From GCA-020343675 sp964462945 (GTDB lineage: Bacteria > Planctomycetota > Phycisphaerae > Sedimentisphaerales > Anaerobacaceae): a stretch of 64,000 nt of DNA. This document shows positions 17,768-25,360 of the stretch, piece by piece (the first letter of the stretch is position 1; every line of letters starts with the position of its first letter). Below the pieces are notes generated by a model. It made no database searches. It saw nothing but the letters and a program-made list of their open reading frames with translations, and had not been told where the DNA came from. The stretch covers positions 1 to 64,000 of the forward strand of contig CAYWZW010000004.1 in NCBI GenBank assembly GCA_964462945.1. Reading direction: 5' to 3'. The translations under genes were made by a program, and so were the position numbers.

Positions 17768-19090
17768 ATGAACCGAATTTTCCCGGCGATTGCCGCGACA
17801 AGTCTTCTTCTGGCCTTCAATGCCTTCGCAGAAACGAATTGGGTGCAATTTCGCGGTTCTTCCGCGGGTGTAGTTGAAGACGCCGGTTTGCCCGATACCT
17901 GGAGCACCACCAAGAACGTCTCATGGGCCGTCGAAATCTCCGGCCGGGGCTGGTCATCCCCCATCGTCTGGGGCGGCCGGATATTCGTCACCTCGGCCGT
18001 CAGTGAAGGAGACGCCGAAATGCCCAAGAAGGGGCTCTACCTTGGAGGCAACCGGGATAATGCCTCCGAGAAAACCCACCGGTGGATGGTTTATTGCATC
18101 GACTTCAACAGCGGCAAGATCCTCTGGGAGCAAGTCGCCCACACGGGCGTGCCCCGCCATCCTCTGCACATCAAGAATACCTACGCCTCTGAAACCCCGG
18201 TCACCGATGGGCAGCGGGTATATGCCTACTTCGGCAACGTCGGCCTGTTCTGTTATGACCTGGACGGCAAGCCGTTGTGGTCCAAGGAATTCGACACCTT
18301 CAAGACCAGCAATAACTGGGGCACCGCCGCATCACCGCTGCTCCACGAGGACAAGCTCTTCATCCTGAACGACAACGACGAGCAATCGTTTCTCGTCGCG
18401 ATGGACAATAAAACAGGCAAACAGATTTGGCGCGTTGACCGCGACGAGAAAAGCAACTGGGCGACGCCATACATCTGGAAGAATGAGCTACGCACGGAAC
18501 TGATCACATCCGGAAGGGGCAAGGTTCGCTCGTATAGTCTGGATGGCCGGTTGCTGTGGGAGCTGGGCGGCATGTCGTCCATCGTGATACCTACTCCGCT
18601 GGCAGAGCACGGCCTGCTCTACGTCACTTCCGGCTACGTGGGCGACAAGAAACGACCTGTATTTGCGATTCGGCCGGGCGCCCAGGGGGATATTACCCTC
18701 AGCGACAACGAAACCAGCAATCAATACATCGCATGGTGTCAGAAACAAGGGGGGCCGTATAATCCTTCGCCGATTGCCTATGGTGACTACCTGTACGTTC
18801 TTTACGACAGGGGCTTTTTGAGCTGCTACGAGGCACGAACGGGCAACGAAGTTTACAGCAGACAGCAGATCGCCGCCAGAGCGACGGCGTTTACATCGTC
18901 ACCCTGGGCCAACGACGGCAAGCTATTTTGCCTGAGCGAGGACGGCGATACGTTCGTCATCCAGGCCGGCCCCGAATTCAAGGTGCTCGGCAGGAACGCG
19001 CTCGAGGAAATGTGCATGGCGACGCCCGCAGCCGTTCGAGGCAGCCTGATCATCCGCACGCTCACGAAGCTATACCGCATCGGCAACTGA
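17768..19090 (+). CDS. exported PQQ-like beta-propeller protein
   Basis: 440 residues. I choose ATG 17768 (MNRIFPAIAATSLLLAF) because it gives a clean signal peptide and an AAAGGATGGG region sits upstream; the open frame begins 156 nt earlier. The mature protein starts TNWVQFRG, the usual beginning of planctomycete outer-membrane BamB-like/PQQ-like propellers, and repeated blades such as GGRIFVTS, DFNSGKILWE, DNKTGKQIW and LDGRLLWE follow. Enzyme activity is doubtful because most members lack PQQ ligands; a binding scaffold is more likely. Confidence 0.88.
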   Translation: MNRIFPAIAATSLLLAFNAFAETNWVQFRGSSAGVVEDAGLPDTWSTTKNVSWAVEISGRGWSSPIVWGGRIFVTSAVSEGDAEMPKKGLYLGGNRDNASEKTHRWMVYCIDFNSGKILWEQVAHTGVPRHPLHIKNTYASETPVTDGQRVYAYFGNVGLFCYDLDGKPLWSKEFDTFKTSNNWGTAASPLLHEDKLFILNDNDEQSFLVAMDNKTGKQIWRVDRDEKSNWATPYIWKNELRTELITSGRGKVRSYSLDGRLLWELGGMSSIVIPTPLAEHGLLYVTSGYVGDKKRPVFAIRPGAQGDITLSDNETSNQYIAWCQKQGGPYNPSPIAYGDYLYVLYDRGFLSCYEARTGNEVYSRQQIAARATAFTSSPWANDGKLFCLSEDGDTFVIQAGPEFKVLGRNALEEMCMATPAAVRGSLIIRTLTKLYRIGN

Positions 19091-19272
19091 GCTTGTCGGT
19101 TGTCTCGGCGAGACCCTTTTCCTGTGCGAGAATTGGGCGAATATTCCAATTGCGGCCGCGTGGAGTAGAGCATATAATCGTTTCAACGCGCCGTTTATGT
19201 TCTCATGCGTTCGCTGTTTCTGTCGTTCTTTGCGGGCATTGTACGAGAGGGCATTTGTAGCGGGGAATGCCG

Positions 19273-22002
19273 ATGAGCGAAGCCGAGGAACAAAACAACA
19301 AGCCGCCTGATGGCAAAGGAGCGGGGCCAACCCGGTCTTTTGACGGCTCAGTGTTGGGACCGGGCGGGCAGATAGGTCCGTTCCAGATTGAGCAGGAGCT
19401 TGGCCGGGGGGCTGTGGGGGTAGTCTATTTAGCCCATGACACAAAGCTCGACCGGCCCGTCGCGATCAAGAGCCTGCCGGCCGAGGTGATGGGTAATCCG
19501 CTGGCCCGGAAGCGCTGGAAACGTGAGGCCCAGCTTCTGGCCTCGTTGAATCACCCTAACATCGCCGCAATTTATGAGGAATTTGAAGAGGTCGAGGGCG
19601 TCGGCTATCTCATTCTTGAGTACGTGCCCGGCCGGACGCTGGCTGAACGAATCACGAAGGGGCCGCTTAGGCTGGAAGAAGCATTGACGATAGCTTTGCA
19701 GATCGCTGAGGCGGTGGCGGCGGCACACGAGCATGATGTCATACACCGGGATCTGAAACCAGGCAACATCAAGATCACCCCGGAAGGTAAGGTCAAGGTT
19801 CTGGACTTTGGCCTGGCCAAGGTGGTCGGTGGTGAACCCTCAGAGGAGCTGAGCACCACGACTGAGCCCGGGAGGATCATTGGAACACCGGCCTATATGA
19901 GCCCAGAGCAGGCCCGTGGCAAGCCCACCGATAAGCGGGGCGACATCTGGTCATTTGGCTGTGTGCTGTATGAGATGCTCACCGGCAAAGTGCTCTTTGA
20001 AGGTGAGACAGTTTCCGACACGCTGGCGAACGTCCTGCAAACGGAGCCTGATTGGGGAGCACTGCCTCAGAGTACGCCGGCAAACATTCAAGTCCTGCTG
20101 CGTCGCTGTCTGGCGAAGGACATGAACCGCCGGATTCAGCACATCGGGGACGCAGTTATCGAAATCCGCGAAACGCTGAACCTGCCGGCGACAGCACCTC
20201 CGGTGACCACTTCGTCCACTTCCCTTACGCCGCACATCGCTGCCAAAGCAAGGCCACGAAGAATAGCGATGGTGATTGGTGCGATAATCATCGTGATCAT
20301 GGCTGGCATTGCCGTATGGCTTGTTAACAGGAAGCCGGCTTTGCCTCCTTCAAAGGAAATCCGGCTGGTGGTTCTGCCGTTTGAGAATCTGGGGCCCGCG
20401 GAGGACGAGTATTTTGCCGCCGGCATTACGGAGGCTATCACCGCTCGTTTGGCCACCCTTCATGGTCTGGGTGTCATCTCACGCCAAAGCGCAATGCAGT
20501 ATAAAAAGAGAGAGAAAAATGCACAGCAGATCGCTGACGAGCTGCGGGTTGATTATATTCTGGAAGGGACGGTCCAGCGTGAGCGGCCCTCCGACCCAAA
20601 TAGCAGGGTGCGAGTACTGCCTCAGCTCATCAAGGCTTCCAACGACACACACGTGTGGGCACAAGCCTACGACAATGATATGAGCGAAGTTTTCCGGGTA
20701 CAGTCCGACCTGGCTGAGCGGGTGGCCCAGGCGCTGAATATTGCTCTGGTTGAACGTGAACGGCAGGTACTACGTTCCAGGCCGACAGAGAATATGGAGG
20801 CGTATGACTATTTTCTGCGCGGCATCGAGTACTGGCGCCGAAGTGATCTCGAAAGCAATCGCAGAATAGTCTTTCAAATGCTTGAGAAGGCGGTCGAGCT
20901 GGACCCCAAGTTTGCGGTGGCCTACGCTCGGCTCTCAAGGTGTCACACAGTTACGTATTGGTATCACTATGATCATACCTTAGGACGCCTTGATATGGCA
21001 AAGAAGGCTGTGGACAGAGCCTTGACGCTTGAGCCCGATTTGCCAGAGGCACATTTTGCTTTGGGTCAGTATCACTACCAAGGTCATCTGGATTATGACC
21101 TCGCCCTGAAGGAGTTCGCCACGGCCCGGAAAAGCCTGCCTAACGACAGCGAACTGCTGAGTTATATCGGCTATGTTCAAAGGCGACAGGGAAAATTCGA
21201 TGAGGCATTGGCCAACATCAAAAGAGCTTCCGAGCTCGACCCTCTTTCCAACAGCATAACTATTAACTTGGGGGATACGTTTCTGTTGATGCGCAACTAT
21301 ACGGAAGCATTGCGCTGTTATGACAGGGCTATCTCGCTGGCTCCCGACCTTCCGATTCCGTATAATGATAAGGCCTGGCTATACCTGCGCTGGGAAGGCA
21401 GCACTGAGAAGGCACGGGCAGTCGTGGAGGAGGCGTTGAAGACCATTAGGTCACCAGAAGAATCTTCGATTATCGATTTGCTTATTACTCTCGATGTGTA
21501 CGAGGGGAACTATCAGAAGGCTTTGGACCGGCTCTCTTTGAAATCAGAAGATATTGATAACCAGGGTTCCTTTATCCCCAGGGCTATGCGATCTGCGGGA
21601 ATCTACAGGTATATGAACGAAAGTGACTTTGCGAAGAAATCTTACGACGAGGGTCGAAACATCCTCGAAGCCAAAATCCAGCGGCAGCCCGACGACGCGC
21701 GTTTCCACAGTACCCTCGGCATCGCCTACGCGGGTTTAGGCCGAAAGGAAGATGCCATCAGGGAGGGGAATTTGGGGGTGGAGCTGCTACCTGTAAGCAA
21801 GGAGGCTATGGGAGGCACTTCTCGGGTCGGTGATTTAGCCCGGATATATGTGATGGTTGGCGAATTTGACCTGGCTGTCGACCAGATCGAGTATTTGCTG
21901 TCTATCCCTGGTGGACTATCGATCCCCTTGCTGCAACTTGATCCGGCCTGGGCCCCGCTGCGCGAGCATCCACGCTTCAAGAAGCTCGTAGAAGGGAAAT
22001 AG
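19273..22002 (+). CDS. membrane Ser/Thr protein kinase with TolB/FlgO-like and TPR domains
   Basis: 909 residues; ATG 19273 has GGGGA 6 nt upstream and is preferred to ATG 19267. The Hanks-type kinase has GRGAVGVVY (44-52), Lys66, intact HRDLKPGN (H158-R159-D160) and DFG at 178-180. One membrane helix lies about 318-338, followed by the same VLPFENLG domain and TPR array as the kinase at 3.4-6.2 kb. Long stretches of the two C-terminal halves are nearly identical, so they are recent paralogues. Unlike the first, this one has no ECF sigma gene directly upstream; the next sigma gene is at 23.8 kb. Confidence 0.93.
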   Translation: MSEAEEQNNKPPDGKGAGPTRSFDGSVLGPGGQIGPFQIEQELGRGAVGVVYLAHDTKLDRPVAIKSLPAEVMGNPLARKRWKREAQLLASLNHPNIAAIYEEFEEVEGVGYLILEYVPGRTLAERITKGPLRLEEALTIALQIAEAVAAAHEHDVIHRDLKPGNIKITPEGKVKVLDFGLAKVVGGEPSEELSTTTEPGRIIGTPAYMSPEQARGKPTDKRGDIWSFGCVLYEMLTGKVLFEGETVSDTLANVLQTEPDWGALPQSTPANIQVLLRRCLAKDMNRRIQHIGDAVIEIRETLNLPATAPPVTTSSTSLTPHIAAKARPRRIAMVIGAIIIVIMAGIAVWLVNRKPALPPSKEIRLVVLPFENLGPAEDEYFAAGITEAITARLATLHGLGVISRQSAMQYKKREKNAQQIADELRVDYILEGTVQRERPSDPNSRVRVLPQLIKASNDTHVWAQAYDNDMSEVFRVQSDLAERVAQALNIALVERERQVLRSRPTENMEAYDYFLRGIEYWRRSDLESNRRIVFQMLEKAVELDPKFAVAYARLSRCHTVTYWYHYDHTLGRLDMAKKAVDRALTLEPDLPEAHFALGQYHYQGHLDYDLALKEFATARKSLPNDSELLSYIGYVQRRQGKFDEALANIKRASELDPLSNSITINLGDTFLLMRNYTEALRCYDRAISLAPDLPIPYNDKAWLYLRWEGSTEKARAVVEEALKTIRSPEESSIIDLLITLDVYEGNYQKALDRLSLKSEDIDNQGSFIPRAMRSAGIYRYMNESDFAKKSYDEGRNILEAKIQRQPDDARFHSTLGIAYAGLGRKEDAIREGNLGVELLPVSKEAMGGTSRVGDLARIYVMVGEFDLAVDQIEYLLSIPGGLSIPLLQLDPAWAPLREHPRFKKLVEGK

Positions 22003-22028
22003 TCCCTGAGTATTTCAACTTAATCGTG

Positions 22029-22187
22029 CTATGGCCTTTCAAAAAACACTTGCTCGGCCAGCAATTCCGAGCCGGCTTCGGTGAAGTGGACGTTCTGCGG
22101 TCTCTGAATTTCATCAAGACACGGCGGCACAAACGAACACAAACCGTTGATAATGACGCCGTACTTGTTCGTAAGGGTCGGTGCTCC
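22029..22187 (-). pseudogene. C-terminal remnant of an SGNH/GDSL hydrolase
   Basis: Immediately after the TAA of the class IV aminotransferase, and in the same frame, the minus strand stays open for about 50 codons to a TAG at 22029-22031. The translated end contains NKYGVIINGL and then NVHFTEAGSELLAEQV, a typical block V (xxHFTxxGxxLLAxxV) of SGNH hydrolases. There is no start codon and no upstream part of the domain, so this looks like the stump of a deleted gene. What removed the rest is not visible. Confidence 0.5.
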
Positions 22188-23021
22188 TTAGACGGTGAAC
22201 GAGCGGAATTCCTGGGCGATCAATTTGGTGCATTTGCCGGGCGTGCCGCTGCCGATGGTCTTGTCGTCGAATTTGACCACTGGAACGATATCTCTGGTCG
22301 TTACGGCGAGAAACAGCTCATCGGCCCCGGCGGCCTGCTGGGGCGTGAGCGATTCTTCGAGGACTTCCAGCCCGATGTTCCGGCCTGCCTTGATGGCAAA
22401 TTCACGCGTGATGGAAGGCAGGATATTGGCCGTTAGAGGCGCCGTTTGCAGCGCCTTTCCGCGGACGGCAAAAAATGCCGACCCGGCCCCTTCGGTGATC
22501 AGGCCGGCCTCATCGACGAGGATTGCCTCACCACAGCCCTTCCGGGCGGCATCGGTGCTGGCTAAGACGTTCGGCAGCAGGTTGAGGGATTTTATGTCGC
22601 ACCTTTTCCACCGCCAGTCCGGAAAGGTCGATATGGCGATGCCTTTTGCCTTTTCTTCAGTGTTGTCAGCCACCTCGCTCACGCTCAGGAAGAAATTCGG
22701 CTTCAGGCTGGCGTCCCAGACACGGTCCCTTGGCCCCGAACCGCGGGTGATATGAAAGTATATCTTGGCGTTGGCAATACCAGCCGCGTCAAAGGCTTTC
22801 AGTATCCGGGAGCGAATCCGGCCGATGTCCACGCCGGTTATCTCAATGGCAGCCAGACTCCTGGCAAACCTTTGCAGATGCTCTTGAAGTGCAAAAATCT
22901 TGCCGTCGTAGCTTCGCATCACTTCGTAAACCCCGTCCCCGAAGAACATCCCGCGATCGAAATAGACCGCATCAAGCTCTTCGACCGGCACGATTCTGTC
23001 CTGTATCATAGCTATATTCAT
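22188..23021 (-). CDS. class IV aminotransferase (branched-chain / D-amino acid type)
   Basis: 277 residues with start ATG 23021 chosen for its GAGGAA at 7 nt; the frame extends 18 codons further without a ribosome site. The fold-type IV PLP signature is clear: RGMFFGDGVYEVMR at the N-terminus, the catalytic lysine in RCDIKSLNLLPNVLA, and EGAGSAFFAV later. The DIKSLN context is closest to D-amino acid aminotransferases, but IlvE or aminodeoxychorismate lyase activity cannot be excluded. It is divergent from rplU. Confidence 0.85.
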   Translation of the reverse strand: MNIAMIQDRIVPVEELDAVYFDRGMFFGDGVYEVMRSYDGKIFALQEHLQRFARSLAAIEITGVDIGRIRSRILKAFDAAGIANAKIYFHITRGSGPRDRVWDASLKPNFFLSVSEVADNTEEKAKGIAISTFPDWRWKRCDIKSLNLLPNVLASTDAARKGCGEAILVDEAGLITEGAGSAFFAVRGKALQTAPLTANILPSITREFAIKAGRNIGLEVLEESLTPQQAAGADELFLAVTTRDIVPVVKFDDKTIGSGTPGKCTKLIAQEFRSFTV

Positions 23022-23080
23022 ACAATGGTTCCTCAAAACACCGTCAGGATCGAATTCCAGGCTCATTTTCGGCAATAGAA

Positions 23081-23123
23081 TACAAAAATATCGAATAATT
23101 TGCTTTACAAAAAGTATCGAATA
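23081..23123. repeat. 17-18 bp direct repeat between the aminotransferase gene and rplU
   Basis: TACAAAAATATCGAATA at 23081-23097 recurs as TACAAAAAGTATCGAATA at 23106-23123, a period of 25 bp with one inserted base. The pair lies in the shared upstream region of two divergent genes and could be a tandem regulator site or a duplicated promoter element. Confidence 0.45.
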
Positions 23124-23182
23124 TGCAAGAATGCCCTTTCTGAATAGATTTATGAACGTATAGAAGCCAGGAGTTTTCCAGA

Positions 23183-23512
23183 ATGTATGCAGTTATTGAA
23201 CAAGGTTCAAAGCAATACAAAGTCGCCGAAGGCGATTCTCTCAATATTGAGCTGACTGACGTCTCGCCCGATGCCAAGACTATCGAGCTGGGCAAGGTTT
23301 TGCTCGTCAGCGACGGCGAAAACATCAAAATCGGCAGCCCCTATCTCGAAGGCGCGAAGGTTGTCGCCTCATTCAAAACCACCGCTCAAGAAGCCGTCGT
23401 AAAGGGCAAGAAGCTCCATCCGACGTACATGAGCAGGCGTAAGAACAGCCAAAAACGCACGGGACACCGCCAGAAGTACTTACAGGTGGTAATCGACAAG
23501 ATCGAAGCTTAA
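23183..23512 (+). CDS. rplU: 50S ribosomal protein L21
   Basis: 109 residues, the usual length. MYAVIEQGSKQYKV at the start and the C-terminal KRTGHRQKYLQVVIDKI are diagnostic for bL21, which binds 23S rRNA. AGGAG precedes the ATG by 8 nt. In most bacteria rpmA (L27) follows within a few dozen bases; here the following 270 bp contain no L27 and the next gene is an ECF sigma factor. Confidence 0.97.
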   Translation: MYAVIEQGSKQYKVAEGDSLNIELTDVSPDAKTIELGKVLLVSDGENIKIGSPYLEGAKVVASFKTTAQEAVVKGKKLHPTYMSRRKNSQKRTGHRQKYLQVVIDKIEA

Positions 23513-23785
23513 CGTGCCATTCCGCACTGGTGAGGATTCAAGCCCCGCCCTCCTGTATGAATTCCCGCGTGGAACGAAGTCTTTGAAAGTGTGGACTTTC
23601 TGTAGGCACTCCAACTACAGCTTCGCCATCCCAATTTGGGCAGTTCGGCATTGGCCAAGAGCAGCGGCAGACGCACGTCCAGACACTCTGGAAAAAGGCT
23701 CTGAAATCGCAGATAATACAGTAGGCTATCGTTTTGAACAAAAAAAGCGAACCCTGGGCCCATCTCATGACACATAATAGAAGGT

Positions 23786-25234
23786 ATGAACGAAAACACC
23801 GAACAAGAATGGGTCGAACGAGCCCGGCAGGGAGAATCTTCGGCCGTTGCTGAGCTGTATCGCTGCTATTGGCGTGCGGCTCGGGCCGCTGCTTATGGCG
23901 TCACGGGGGATTTTGCAGCGGCTGAGGATGCAGCGTCCGAAGCCTTATATGCAGCATTCGATAATCTGCACGAGCTGAGAGATACGCAACGTTTTGGCCC
24001 CTGGCTGCGTACCATCGTGCTTCGCACGGCCCAGCGTCATAAGGCGGCCAAGTCAAAGGCAAGTGGAGCCGAGCTGGATAGGCTGCCCGGCGATCGGTCT
24101 GCCCCGCCGGGCGCTCATCTGGAACAGCAGGAGCTTGCCGCCTTGATCCATGAAGCGGTCGCGAGTCTTTCCGCGACACTGCGTGAAGCCATGTCTTTGT
24201 TCTACTTTGAAGGCTACAGTCTCAAAGACGGGGCTCGCTTCCTGGACGTTCCAGAAGGCACGCTCAAGCGTCGTCTTCACGAAGGACGCCAGCGCCTGCG
24301 AAAGGCCGCAGAGCGGATTTTGAAGGGAATAAAACCGATGAACCAGCAGCGTGGGCAAGTCCTGCAGCAGCTCAAAGACGCCTTCAACGAAGGCCCCGAC
24401 TCGGAAGCCTTCTATCAGGCGATGCGCCAAGCAATGCGACTGCGCCCTGTTCCGGATAAACTACTCAAAGAAGTCATGAAGAAACATTGGGCTGCAAAGC
24501 TTGAGAAAGCGTCTATGAGCCCCGAGAAAAATCGTACGTTGCATGAGGCCCTGGGCCGCATCTACGCCCCCTCCGAGAGGGCCCGGGATCCGAATCATCC
24601 GATTGGAGCAGTGGCCGCTGCGATTCGAGCGGCGCTGCCCGAATTCCAGCCGTGGCAGCCGGACATATCCCAAATCGACGTGGCCCAGGCAGCGGCTCAG
24701 ATGTTCGAAGGCAAGGGCTTCTCCATGCCGCCACACTTTACCGACCTATCATCAGCATCATACATCACAGCAATGCAGGCATGGCTCGTGCAGGATGAGG
24801 ATGGGTCGGTTTGTACCACGTACGAGCTCATGCAAAGGAAAACGAGCCGGAAGGAATTACACGCGCAAATGAGTCAGGGGAACAAACTGAGCGATGCACT
24901 TCGGCTCTTCTGGAAACGTCCGGAGCCTCTGGAGCTGCGAGCCGTTGAAGCCCTGCTGCGGCGTCTGTCCGAGGCCATTATCCCTGCACCGCCGGTGCGT
25001 TTCTTGGCTTACGACGAACCTCGCTATCGCGAGGGCTTGCGGATGCAGCTTGCAGACAACCCCATTCCGGCGGCGATAGGAGGCGTGCACAATCCCTGGC
25101 CGGGACTGCCGGATGGAATCAGCGTGGCCTCGATCCTGATCTACCTGGAACCATGGGCCGCGGCCCAAAGCGACCGGGCCGTCGAGCTTGCCGACTTCTC
25201 ATTGTTCGATTTCGTGGAGAAGTGGAAACAATAA
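23786..25234 (+). CDS. ECF-type sigma factor with long C-terminal extension
   Basis: 482 residues. Sigma region 2 is about 15-85 (EDAASEALYAAFDNL, FGPWLRTIVLRTAQRHK) and region 4 about 125-175 (ATLREAMSLFYFEGYSLKDGA, then VPEGTLKRRLHEGRQRLR). The remaining 300 residues, from about 185, are unlike any domain I know; they are soluble, mixed alpha/beta and begin with a glutamine/lysine-rich helix. Extensions after region 4 in ECF factors usually sense a signal or replace an anti-sigma factor, so self-regulation is likely (inference). The next gene, 126 bp downstream on the same strand, is a plausible target or partner. Confidence 0.88.
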   Translation: MNENTEQEWVERARQGESSAVAELYRCYWRAARAAAYGVTGDFAAAEDAASEALYAAFDNLHELRDTQRFGPWLRTIVLRTAQRHKAAKSKASGAELDRLPGDRSAPPGAHLEQQELAALIHEAVASLSATLREAMSLFYFEGYSLKDGARFLDVPEGTLKRRLHEGRQRLRKAAERILKGIKPMNQQRGQVLQQLKDAFNEGPDSEAFYQAMRQAMRLRPVPDKLLKEVMKKHWAAKLEKASMSPEKNRTLHEALGRIYAPSERARDPNHPIGAVAAAIRAALPEFQPWQPDISQIDVAQAAAQMFEGKGFSMPPHFTDLSSASYITAMQAWLVQDEDGSVCTTYELMQRKTSRKELHAQMSQGNKLSDALRLFWKRPEPLELRAVEALLRRLSEAIIPAPPVRFLAYDEPRYREGLRMQLADNPIPAAIGGVHNPWPGLPDGISVASILIYLEPWAAAQSDRAVELADFSLFDFVEKWKQ

Positions 25235-25360
25235 ACCGGCTCTCGGACGAAGGCATGGCTGTCACATTTTCGCTTTTTTTGTGACGAGAGTCCTTGCGTT
25301 GCGTCTATACCCGCGGTACAGTCGCGGTCATAATAGGGACTCTTTCGGGAGATGAGGAAC

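Noticed and set aside
23514..23777. 87-codon plus-strand frame after rplU
   Set aside because: No ribosome site, no motif, composition unlike a gene; treated as intergenic.
25239..25293. Hairpin-like GTCAC/GTGAC with a T7 run after the ECF sigma gene
   Set aside because: The T run lies in the loop, not after the stem, so it is not an intrinsic terminator; pairing is short.
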